Part shown: in pieces, positions 11,105-23,100 of the stretch
Numbering within the stretch: the stretch's first letter is position 1
Layout of the letters: each line of letters starts with the position of its first letter
Assembly: GCA_023634235.1 (NCBI GenBank)
Contig: JAMKCF010000013.1
Span: 4,351,327 to 4,415,326, forward strand
From: Pisaster brevispinus
Taxonomy: Eukaryota > Echinodermata > Asteroidea > Forcipulatida > Asteriidae
DNA length: 64,000 nt
Reading direction: 5' to 3'
Program-made: the position numbers and the translations under genes
Notes under the pieces: model-generated
Told to the model about the DNA's origin: nothing
What the model saw: the letters and a program-made list of their open reading frames with translations, nothing else
Database searches by the model: none

Positions 11105-11802
11105 TCATTTTGATTGGTGGAACTCGCGTCACGTGTCATACTTTATTTTGACTGTATTTACTGCTGCGACGAGTGACGCTCTATATGAGTCCTTAATTTA
11201 GATAATATAAAAACTACTAGGTCTGTTCGTAAACAATAAAATGTTGCTGCCTACAACTTGTAGGCATACAGGAATATTGCCCGCCAAACAATTGGTTCAA
11301 AAATCTCAACCATTTCAAGTTTCCAATTGAGATTTAGCCAAATAGCATGAAAAAGATCCAGTTACATGGGTTGTACATGAGTGCATTACCCTCAGATACC
11401 TGACTTAATTAAATTGCCAAAAAAACCCCAGACAAACAAGGGTCCCCCATTTTTTGGCCTTATTTTTAAACCTCAAAAAATTAATTAAAACTTGTTCCTT
11501 TCAAAAGAGGGCGCCCTGCAACTTCCCGTGTGTGGGATCGATGATCACGGCCGGTCACAGAGACGTGTCTGTGCTGTGCCGGGCCGAGCGAACAGTAAAA
11601 CACGATCGAGTAGAGTAGTCACGTTATCATCAACACACTGTCGACGTCACCTGACTGAGAAGATAAAAAATAGCCAAATGATAAGTTCGTGTACCTACAC
11701 ACATGTACACTTATGTATGGAAGTATTTACATCCGAGATGGCAACGCTGAAGAAAGGGATGAAAATGGTGCCGCTGTGATGCGTAAAGTTGAACTTAACA
11801 AG
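11105..11802 (+). promoter_or_regulatory. Candidate promoter / first non-coding exon region of TRPML
   Basis: An inverted CCAAT box (ATTGG near 11112) sits next to GTCACGTGTC (11128-11137), which matches the CLEAR element GTCACGTGAC at nine of ten positions. A relatively CpG-rich segment follows at 11500-11680, and AACAA followed by GTGAGT near 11801 would make a good donor for a 5' UTR exon. TFEB control of MCOLN1 through CLEAR sites is known in mammals; its use here is inference. CACGTG also occurs elsewhere in the window, so the evidence is weak. Confidence 0.2.
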
Positions 11803-13098
11803 TGAGTATTCAAAATTTTGAAATGACATGGATGAAGAATGTGAAACTGAAAGAAACGACATTACACAGACGGCCATGACGGCAAAACACACACCGTGAC
11901 CATGACTGATCATGATGGTGTATTCTTTGTCAAACGAGGAACAGGAAATGAACTGGGCTGATGAAGGTTGTGTTGTTCCGATGATCGTAACCCTCGATTC
12001 TTCCGACGGTCGTAGACCGGTTGGAAGGATCAAATAATGGTATCATTATCTAGACTTTACTTACACAAATACAGACTTTTCACTTTAGGCCCATGCTTTA
12101 GACACAGAAAGAAACACAATAACATTAACAATCATTATCAAATGCTATTTAAGCCTATACTTAACTAAACTATATAGTAAGCCTATTGCTAACATTCAAA
12201 CAATAACATTATAAAATATTAACATCAGACATAACAAAAACCTAATAAGCACAAACAAGAACAATGTTCATTAAAATGTGAATTAATGCCACAGGCACAG
12301 TCAAACAACTGGTTTTTATTTTGCATCGGCTATTTAATAATTATCCCTGCAGTGCATTTGTTTACTCTACAGTTGGGCAAACCAGTCACTAAACATAAAA
12401 AAATGTTTCAATAGATGTTTATATTTGCATCGGGGATAAAGAATTTTATTTAGTTTTTACCCGTACACCGATGTGTATTATTTAAGCACTGTGTACTCAG
12501 TCAGTCAGTGCTCTCCCGAGCTCTATGAAGAAAACAAAATCCACAGGCAAAACAATTTTTAAGGAGCCTGATCTTAAACCAGTGCACAAAATTTGGTACG
12601 CCTGATCCAAAAATTGCTGCAGATATGAATGCCAGCAACAATCAAGTAGGCCTTACCTACAACCTGTCAACTTTACCTCCATAGATTAAAGCATAGCATA
12701 GAGAAAGGACCGTCCATATTAAAATGAAAATTGCTTTTCAACATATTTACAGGCCTACCGTTTTGTGTTTCCACCAATGAAACACTCGGTCTGAATCATA
12801 GACCGTGTCGGAATTGACAGCGTCAGCAGCGGTCCTACTAGCACTACTAATTACCGTCAACACAACGTTAACAGACAACACAAACGGTACCATTAACACA
12901 ACGTCAACACCTCCAATATGCATTTTAAATCGACGACAGAGGCAAAGAACTGTAAAGTATGGACTAAAGCCGAAAAGGAGAATTTCCATTGGTTTGAAGT
13001 TACATTTCATTTGTGATTCAAATCACCAAAAACGGGTTATGGCTGTCTGATATAGCTGTCTGAACCCTTACATTTCCTTGCAGGCAAGATACTACACT

Positions 13099-13190
13099 AA
13101 TAATAATAATAATAATAATAATAATATTAATAATAATGGCTATTTATAGCGCTCATATCCGTCACTCAGTGACGCTCAAGGCGCTTCAAC
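13099..13190. repeat. (AAT)n microsatellite plus TATAGCGC element
   Basis: TAA repeats (about 13099-13138) run into GGCTATTTATAGCGCTCAT and CTCAAGGCGCTT. A similar arrangement, with AATAATGG and ATAGCGCC followed by GGCGCTTTAC, is at 36537-36612, suggesting a dispersed element with a microsatellite end. Confidence 0.6.
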
Positions 13191-13249
13191 ATAAAGTATT
13201 TTCCTGCAAGGTATTTGGGGGCTACGTTTGAAGTATGAGACCTACTCCT

Positions 13250-13521
13250 TTACATAGCACCATGTAATGGTTTACAAGGTGCTGTGGCGCAATATGCTGC
13301 CAATCAAACCAGGAACACCGGGGCGGACCCCTTCTCTTTTCGATAAGTGCACTGGGTTCTTTTACGTGCGTTACACAACACACGGGACCAACGGCTTTAC
13401 CTCCCATCCGAAGGACGAAGCAATCACAAGTGTCACGACCGGGACTCGAACCCACACTCTGCTGATCAGAAACACCAGAGCTTGAGTCCAGTGATCTTAT
13501 CCGCTCGGCCACGACACGCCA
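13250..13521 (-). mobile_element. tRNA-Leu-related SINE-like element
   Basis: Read on -, 13521-13430 looks like a tRNA with a long variable arm. It has box A-like GTGGCCGAGCGG, an anticodon loop with CAA in CTGGACTCAAGCTCTGG, and box B-like GGTTCGAGTCCC. The adjoining 13257-13425 is homologous to 29440-29590, which lacks the tRNA part. A related + strand head with a TAA anticodon is at 25904-25990. Base changes make it a tRNA-derived repeat, not a functional tRNA. It ends 95 bp before the TRPML start exon. Confidence 0.6.
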
Positions 13522-13615
13522 CTAAGTTATAACTGTATCTCAACATTCAATACAACATTTTGAAAATGTTTTGTTGTCGTCCCACTCAAATATCCACCAC
13601 TTGTTATCTTTACAG

Positions 13616-13919
13616 CATAGGAGCCACGCATAGTGTGATGAATACCGCAGCTAGACGTGGCACGACAGGTTCATGTCATTGTGACAGTGACGGTGACACA
13701 ATTCAAACTGCTGACGAATTGGAACAGAGTTCGCAATATGAATCTGGTACTAGTTGTACAGGTGGTTATCTGTACGAGCCGCCACCAGCGGTTGAGGAGA
13801 AAATGCGTCGAGAGCTGAAGTTCTACTTCATGAATCCGTATGAGAAATACAAGGCCAGAGGGCGTAAGCCTTGGAAGCTTGGGGTACAGCTGGTTAAAAT
13901 AGCCTTGGTGACGCTGCAG
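13616..13919 (+). CDS. MCOLN: TRPML coding exon 1 (residues 1-94)
   Basis: The acceptor TTATCTTTACAG ends at 13615 and the donor GTAAAT starts at 13920. The first 22 bases are taken as 5' UTR and the ATG is at 13638. The exon encodes the cytosolic N-terminus, the basic region and the start of S1 ([14 protein letters not shown]), ending in phase 0. The preceding exon was not found with confidence. Confidence 0.85.
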
Positions 13920-16900
13920 GTAAATTAGCTGGATGGTGCTATTTGAACTGCATTCCAGGCCAAAGCCAGGTTGCGGGTTAGATTTGAATAACACCTGGTA
14001 CAATGACTTGCTTAGTCACAAGTTGCCTGGGTTCGAAATTAACGGTCACCCGGTCGCCAAATGCGAGTGAAAACAGCAGCGGGCGAGTCAAAACCCTTTT
14101 TTTACTAGCCCGCTGGATGAGTCAAAAAATTGTTCCTTTGCACAATAAATGAGGGGTACAGTGGTAAAATCCCAGAAAAAGATTATTTTTAAGTTCGTAA
14201 AATGGTTTGGCAAGTCTTGACATTTGCTATCTAAATGTGGCCGCGATTGCGATCACGATCACGATCGTTCATAAGTAAAACGTGCACGCACGCCCTTTGA
14301 AATTCGAACTCCTCGGACTAATGAGACAGTTGCTATGTGGCATGATCCAGGACAAGCTTTTGTGAACCGTACGTCAGAGACAGCGGACACCCATACATGA
14401 TTCTCAATGAATGTCTCCGGAACAATGGCACCATGGTTTGCCCATCTGGGGGTTGCTACACAAAAGTTTACCCCAAACCATGTAAAACATTTTAGCAACC
14501 TTCTCTGTTTTTATGAAGAATTAAATTTCAAGGATTAACTTGTGACTATAAAGCCCTTTTTACACTATATCTCTTATCCCCTTAAAACACAGCCCTGGGG
14601 AGGCCCCACGACTAGCGCCAATAATCCATGAATAGGAAACAAGAAGAAATGTTCAGTTTTACATGTAAATACGGGAGGAAAACCCCATTGGGGAAAACCC
14701 ACGCAACCTGCAGGTGGACTGAAAACCCAATTCACATGCAAGGCTCTGGTCTTGGGTTGGATTCGAATTGAGGTGTACAAAGGTGAGAAACCACTGAGCC
14801 AACCTGATCCATAGTCGCTAGTTTGGTATAAATTTTCACCATTTGTTACAATGTTTTCCCTTTCATGTCTTTGTTCGATTTCACAGCTAGCACAATTTGG
14901 GACGAGTCAGTTCAAGCAAGCAACGTTCTTTGAAGACAACGAGAAGGCATTTAACAATATTTTCCTGAAGGATTGGGACCCTGCCTATGACTCCTTTGCG
15001 TATCCCAAGACCAGACAGCTCTATGCACTCTACCTGAAAGAGGACGTGTACCAGCATTTGGACTATGCAGTGTACCAGGTGAGAATTTGATGTCAATGTG
15101 GCTTTCTCATGCTCAAGTTGGAATAATGCTTTGGGCTTGTTTGCTTTGCACTAGTTGACCAATTCAGGTCAAGTTCTTACGGACTCTCTCTGTCTGTGGT
15201 GGATTGGCGAGGTCAATGAGACTTGAGGTATTATGTAGACTTGACCTTAGGGACATGAGACTTGACTTGATACACATTACCTGCTATGTACATTTAGGTC
15301 TTGAGACTTGGCTTGGAACTTGGCCTTAAGGACTTGAGATTTGTCTTGGAACTTTGCCTTAAGGACTTGAAACTTGTCTTGGAACTTGGCCTTAAGGACT
15401 TGAGACTTGTCTTGGAACTTGGCCTTAAGGACTTGAGACTTGGCTTGGAACTTGGCATTAAGGACTTGAGACTTGGCTTGGAACTTGGCATTAAGGTCTT
15501 GAGACTTGGCTTGGAACTTGACCTTAAGGACTTGAGACAGGGTGAACCTTGCCACAGCCAAGTAGGATTTGAGAGTTGGTTTGATACTTGCCAATGCCAT
15601 GTTATGTACATGTAGGACTTGAAACTCTGCATGGGATTCAAGCCCTCAAGGACTTGACTTGATTCTTTGTATAGGACTTGAGATTTAAGTGGAGATAATT
15701 ACTGTCGAGTCCTGACTTGAGGTCCCGGAAGAGCTCACAACAATTCAAGGTCCCCCGCACCTACTCTGATCAATACTTACTTGTGTTGAAACATCAGAAT
15801 ATAAGAGTTGCAATTGAGTACACTGAACTCAAAAGGGAATTAAGAGGACCATTTTACAAGTACTTGACAGTAACTATGTTTCTCGCCATAATTATGTGAC
15901 ATCCCACCCATGCCAAAGTCAGGCACTTCTCTGAAATAATGAAATGCCATTAAAAGTTACCGGAAACATCAGCCTAGATGATGTGTTTGTATGTTCAGAA
16001 CTACTTGCATTTTAGGCAAAGGTGTTATTTGAAAGCTCTCATTTGTAGCTGTTGATGAAAACAAATAAATCAAATTTTGAGTTCGGTCAGGAAGGTGCCT
16101 GGCTTTAGTGTGGAGCATCACATAATATGATCATACTTCACTACCCTTTTCAGTACTCCCAGTTGGAGAAAATAGCCATCGGGACCTATGAGTTTGAAGT
16201 AAATGCCACTGAAGATGTGTACATTATGACATTATGCAACAAGCACTTCTCATCAATCGAAGGCAAAAATGGACAGTTTGATGTCAATCTTACTACCACA
16301 GTGGGTAAGATAAACTATTTCTTGTCTTTGAAGTAGCGCCTGAGGGCGCTTGTCTTTAACCAACTAATGCCAGGGGAAAGGATGTGAGCAATGAAGTACA
16401 CTAGCCGAAAAAGACCTTTCTGACTATTCTGCCACCATCTTTTGTTGGGTTCCCCGTCTTCAATAACAATAGTAAACACAGATTCTCATTTTACCAAAAG
16501 GCACCAAACTGTTTCGCTCTTCCACCAGCCTTTGTTTGGTTACACTGATTTGAATAGGAGAAGAACAATATGTTTGCGAGGTGATAAAGGTCTAATATTG
16601 CTCAACAGTTTTCTGCTAAGCAGAAATGAGCAGGATATCAGTCAACAATTTGAACACGTGACATGATATGGTAACCATATTCTGGTAAGCATAATTTTTT
16701 TGTGCTGAGCTACTTTTTATGCTTAAAATCCCAGTAAACCAAAAAATCACCCTAAAATCACCTCTTTATTATTGAGTAAAACTTAGGTATGAAGAATTTT
16801 GAGCCAAATTAGCACGTTACAATTGTCTGATATTTCATGGATTTTAGGAGATTTTTGTTCTTCTCATTCTCATCATAAGTTTGTGTCGCCTAATGTGATT

Positions 16901-19900
16901 TCAGGAAGTGGAATTTTGAAGTGATATTTACACTTCAAATTTACCACTTATTCACCACAGAATTTAATGTGACTCAAATCTATCATTTTTTTTGTGTCAA
17001 GGAAAGGAAATTATTTCATTGTTGAAACACCAACAAATCTTGTTCCACAGTCACCACCAATCCACTGGTGAACTAAGTATTTATCACTAAATGCACACCT
17101 AAAAATCTTACCCACCTAAAACATGTGAGCATTTGGTTATCAAAATATGCGAAAATTTTGTTGTTGGAACTGTAACAAGTCTTGTTTTACAGTCACCACC
17201 TTTATGCTGAACTTTATGCAATGTTCACTAAATGCACATCCTTTTTGTCTGACACTCACACCTGTTATGTCCATGTAATTGCTTGTCCAATCAATGGGAC
17301 ATAATTTGATCATGCTAAAATCAGTAGGCAGATTAACTGCTCATCCATTAAGTTTAATGACCCAAGTGATTCAATGTAAACACACCTATTGGGTGAAAAG
17401 GATGTATAGTTTGAGTTTTTATGGCCAAAACTTGGAAATTCTTTAATGGAGCTTTCCCTTAATGTAAATGCACACTTGGGTTCCTTTAGCTACATGTATG
17501 TAAAAGGCGTAATTGTTTGGTTTCCAAAGAGTATGTGAATTTTTTCGTTCTTGAGACACCAACAAATCTAGTTTCACAATCACTACCTTCCACTGCTGAA
17601 TTTTACATGATACTCATGAAATGCACACTTGGTTATCTTACACATGATAAAAACATGATTATTTCGTTTTCATACATGTAGTACATGTACATGTGTTGTG
17701 TGTATGTGAACATTTTGCTGTTGAAATGCCAACAAGTCTAGTTTCACAGCCACCGTTTCTACTGCCAGTGAACTTTACGTGATGCTCATTAAATGCACAC
17801 TTGGTTATCTTACATATGATACAAGAACAGCACAATAAATGTTCACAGAATTGCATGCCATAACTTTTTATGGTAGATGTTCATCAGTTCATGGTGGGGA
17901 AACTTTCCGTGAAGTATTTTTGCTTGAAATGCTTAAGTTTTTGAGAAATCAGGAAAGCTAATTAGTTTTGATCTCGCGAGGCCAAAAGCTGATGTTTGAA
18001 ATCACTGAAAATATATAATCAGGTTTTTACTATTTTTTTCATGACTGTGGTGACAAGTTGAGCTTAGACTTTCACAGTTTTTTTTCAAAATTTCATTGCT
18101 CTGCTTACCACTGAATTCTGAACTTGTGATCACCATTCTCCGCTTACTGTGCAGCACTGAATTTCTGCACTAGCTGTGTAAGCAAAGAATGCCTAGTAAC
18201 GTGGAGTACACACACACACACAAATTCCCTGCTAACCCATGAAATATGCTTGATGTAGGCGTGGAATTCCCTGCTTACGTAAGCGTTGATTTTTTGCCTA
18301 CAGTAAGCAGCGTGGCCATGAATTTGGGCCCTGATCCATTCAGCTGCCCAAGTTGTTTACGCCGAAATAAATATGCGCAGAGCTACCTGTGTACATGTGG
18401 AGGATATTGAATTGTCAGACAGTACGAGAGCTCTAATAACAAGATTGCTTTCATTTTTGCAGATTGTACGGATTTTAAAGTTTCCCCGACAGCTAACATC
18501 AGCATCAAGACAGTTATGAAAGACAGGAACTTCAGTCTGAACTTTGACAGGTGATTAGAACTGTTCAATTGATACCAAAGGGCAAATCAAGATTGGCTGA
18601 TTAAATACCAGAGGGCAGGGCAGAGTTCATCATTATCAATGTGCTGGAAGGGATAGAAATACGACATGAATTTTTTGTTTTCTTTCTTCTTTGTTTGCAA
18701 TACTTTGTAGTTTTAAACTAACATTGTATTGACAAGTAGGTATTCAGTTTTATCATTTTTTGTTTGTTCTCACGACCCCTTTAAAAAAACCTTTGGTTGC
18801 ATGGGTCCACCGTGGCTAAATCAAGTTAATAATAATAATAATAATAATAATAACAGTATGTGAGACTGGGACCAATTTTATAAATCTGAGAAAAGCAAAA
18901 AATCAAGATGGGTTACCAGCCAAAATACTATGTCTTGGATGTTGTTTGGGACTGGTTCCCCGCTTAATTTTGCTTAGCCTTTTGCAGAAAAATTAAGGTT
19001 TGTTAAGTACAATTTTTTTTGCGTTTTAAATTTATTGCTCTTGGGCCAATTGCATAGCGCTGTGCTTGTGTTTACTGTGCAAGGTCTATTTCATAATGCT
19101 GCTGATCGTAAGCACAGGCATGACAGGAAAAGGCATGCTAACATTTGGGCGCTTACAGTTAGCAAATACACAGGGATGTGATTTCTCCGCTTTTAACCGG
19201 AAATCCGTTTTTTTTTACCCCCCCCCCCCAAAAAAAAAAAAAAAAAAAATCAAAATAGAATGCCCCAGAGTGCAGATTAGGGCTTTTAAAACAAAAGATA
19301 AAATGCAAGCTTTCGCGCTTTGTGCTCGCAGGTTTTTTTTTCAACAGCCTATCACATCCTTGAAATAAATGATGTAACATTGCAAATTCAAGGTGATTGT
19401 GTAAGCTGGCAGCCTAATCTTCTTGCTATCCTGTGGAATACGCTCATGCTTAAACAAATTTTTCTGCACGCAAATTTGTTTACCGATGTGCAGCTACACA
19501 TGTATGTGGACATTTTTTAAGGTTAAACTTGAACTTTGAAGTATGGACATGAATGTGCATTGTTTTCCCATAGCCATGGGAAAACAAGATCTTTTGAAAA
19601 ATCTAATATAAATGAACGCTAACAATGATTGAACAATCAGACTTAATTATGCAACTTATAAGAAAACAAGGCTTAAATGGAATGGCCTTCAAAATGAGAA
19701 TTTCAGTTTCAGAGCAAATTAAACGCATCTCATTGGGTATTGCTGTTTTAGTTTCATGGGTGAAAATATTATCTCAGTTTCGGACATTGTTGTTCTTGCA
19801 CTGTAATGTAGTTTAGATGGACAGATTTCTCAGGACATATGGTATCATTCTTTCATTCATTCATTCAAACTGATATTTATTTCCATACTTCATGAAAACA

Positions 19901-20118
19901 GAGTACAAACAATGTTTTTAAGGAATAACCAATGAACAAAGCTATTTAATGAGGGTGAGACAAATAAATAAATAGAGTATGGAGGCATCATCTGGAAGCC
20001 GAGGCTTATGTAGGGATGCCTGGGGACAGACAATAAACGGGGACAAGAACGAACGGACAGACAAATAGAATAAAGACAGACATGATGAAGACAACAATGA
20101 TGAGAATACTAATTGCAC

Positions 20119-20189
<71 letters not shown>

Positions 20190-23100
20190 CAATAATAACA
20201 ATAATAATAAGAAATCGAGTAATAGTAAAAAAGCGTTTGCTGACAACTTAAGCAAAAGTAAAATGAGAGTGAGAAGGCAAACTATGTCAAATACTGGGAG
20301 AGGAGAGCTCTTTTATAAGTGCGTTTAAATCGACCCACAGATGATTGTGATCTAATCGACTGGCTTAAACCATTCCAAAGACGCGGCCCAAAGAAACGAA
20401 GTGTTTTTAAGTGGAATGATGAGCGGGTGAATGGCACATAAAGGTGTGATTTATTATGTGATCTGGTAGAATACCCATGAGTGTCACGGACAGAGGTAAA
20501 GAATGAACAAAAGGAGGTGGGTAAAAGGTTGTGGGTAAATTTGTACATGAAGATACCCGTATGAAGTTTATTAATTTCTGCAAGTGCTAGTGAGTGTAAC
20601 TGTGCGAAAAGAGGTGCGGTGTGCTCTCGGGGATGCGATAAGGTGCATATCCTGATGGCCCTTTTTTGGGTGGTTATTAATGATTGGAGTTTGTTTTTAG
20701 AAACTTGTGCCCAGATGATATTACAATAGTTAAGATATGGAAGAATGAGGGTATTATAAAGTAATACCAAAGATTTGGGAGGAAGAAAAGCACGAAGTCT
20801 AGACATAACACCAGTGTTGCGGGAAATGGTTTTAGTAATGGAAGAGATGTGTTCAGACCAGGATAGTTGATCATCAATAATGACACCTAGAAAGTTTGTG
20901 GAGTGAACTTGAAGGATAGGATTATTGTCGATACGAAGAATAGGAATATCTTCTGAGAGATGAGAGGATTTACTGAAGAGCATGAACTTAGTTTTGTGTT
21001 CATTGAGGGAAAGTTTGTTGGCTTTAAACCAGGAAGAGACTTTAAGAAGTTCGGCATTCATAATATTTAAGGAATTAGCCGGATTGGAGTCAGAGAAAGC
21101 AATAGTTGTGTCATCTGCAAATAGCGTAAAAGACAGAAGTGAAGAAGAAGAATGCAGATCATTAATATAAAGCAGAAAGAGGAGTGGGCCAAGAATAGAA
21201 CCCTGTGGAACGCCATGATGAATTTCTTGCCAAGGAGAGTTGTGAGTTTTAAAAGAAGTGAACTGTTGTCTATTGTCAAGATACGAAGAAAGCCATTCGA
21301 GAGCAACACCTCTTATGCCGTAGAAATTAAGTTTGTCAAGGAGAATGGAGTGATCAATGGTGTCAAATGCTTTCAAAAGATCAACAAAGACACCGACAGT
21401 GCTCAATTTATTATTTAGAGCAGTGGACACTTTATCAACAAATTGAATAAGCGCCATGTCTGTAGAGTGTTTAGCTCGAAACCCGTACTGAGAGTCAGAA
21501 AGAAGATGGAAGCGAGAGATAAAATGATTGAGTCTGTTGTAGAAAAGTCTCTCAAGAATTTTAGAAAAGCAAGGAAGAATGGAGATAGGTCTGTAATTGC
21601 TGATGTTATGTTTATCACCATTTTTGAAGACGGGAATGACTTTAGCAACCTTTAGATTAGAAGGAAAGGAACCAGTAGTAAAAGTAAGGTTGAATATGTA
21701 AGCAAGAGGGCGAGATATAAAGGAAATGACAGATTTAATCACAGAAGAATTTATGCCATCGAATCCGCAGCTGGAGCTGCTTTTTAAATCAAAGTTAGTA
21801 GGAGTCAGAAAAAAAGAAAAGCTGTTCGGGTTATGAAGAAAGTCTGTATAGTGTGAATTAGTACTAGGGATGTTATTAGCCAACGAAGCACCAATGTTAG
21901 AGAAATGTGTGTTAAACGAGTTGGCGATTTCAGGAGGGTCTCGTAGAGTTTCTTCGCCGTTGGTGAATTCACAAGGGAGGTCAGCCCTTTTATTTTTGCC
22001 CAGAATGCTGTTAATTTCGCGCCAGATATTTTTTAAGCTTGTTTTGTTGTGATCCAGCTTCTGGGCAAAGTAATTCTTTTTAGCAGCACGAATGACTGAG
22101 GTGAGACGATTACGGTAATCCTTATACAGGCGCTCGTTAGCAGCACTTGGATTACGTAAGAAACGCCTGTACAACCTGTTTTTGTGATCAGCAGAGTTGG
22201 CAATAGAGTGATTAATCCACGGCTGATTTCTCACAGAATGACCCCTAGATTTTACTGAAAAGGGGAAATGAAGATTGTAAAGAGAGTTAAAGGTAGAAAG
22301 AAAAGCATTGTAGGCAGAATCGGCTTGGTCCGCCGCATAGACTTCGCCCCAGTCCAAATTGACAATGTCTGCAGTGAAAGAACGGATTGTAGTTGCATTA
22401 ATGTCCCTTGTGACATAGATATTTCGAGCAGAGGCCGAGTTGTCAAGACAAAAGGGAGTCACCTGAAAAAGTGGTAGGTGATCGGTGATATCCGAATAAA
22501 GGATCCCTGCAGACATATCCTGATCATTGTTAGTAAGAATGTTGTCTATTAGAGTGGCACTGTGAGGGGTGATACGGGTCGGTTTGTCAAACAAAGGGCG
22601 GAAGCCATAAGCGTAAAAGGTATTCACAAAATCATCTGTAGGTCGATGGTTAGAGCAATTAAGTAAATTTAGATTGAAGTCTCCCATTATGTAACAAAGC
22701 TTGTTTTCGTTGGTGACAGTATTGAGACAAGAATCAAATGACCTGTTAAAATTATCCGGGGAAGCCCCAGGAGCCCTGTAGACATTACCGACAATCAAAT
22801 TAACAGCGTGGACTCGTTCAATTTCTATGAAGACACATTCAAAATCTTCACAAGATGACATGAGGTCCTCACGAACGTGGAAATTAAGCGAGTTTCTCAC
22901 AAACATGGCAGCTCCTCCCCCTGTTTTATCGGAACGAGAGGAATGAATGAGTTGGTAATTGTCCATGTGGACATATTGAGGAGGAGCTTCTTTAAACCAC
23001 GTTTCTGAAAAGCCGTAGATAGAAAAAGAATGATTGAGTGATAGCACGAAGTCATGAATATCGTAAAAATGTCTACAGAGGCTCCTGGAGTTCATATAAA

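Noticed and set aside
13430..13521. Functional tRNA-Leu(CAA) gene on the - strand
   Set aside because: The acceptor ends pair poorly, and the same body occurs without the tRNA part at 29440, so it is a SINE-like element.
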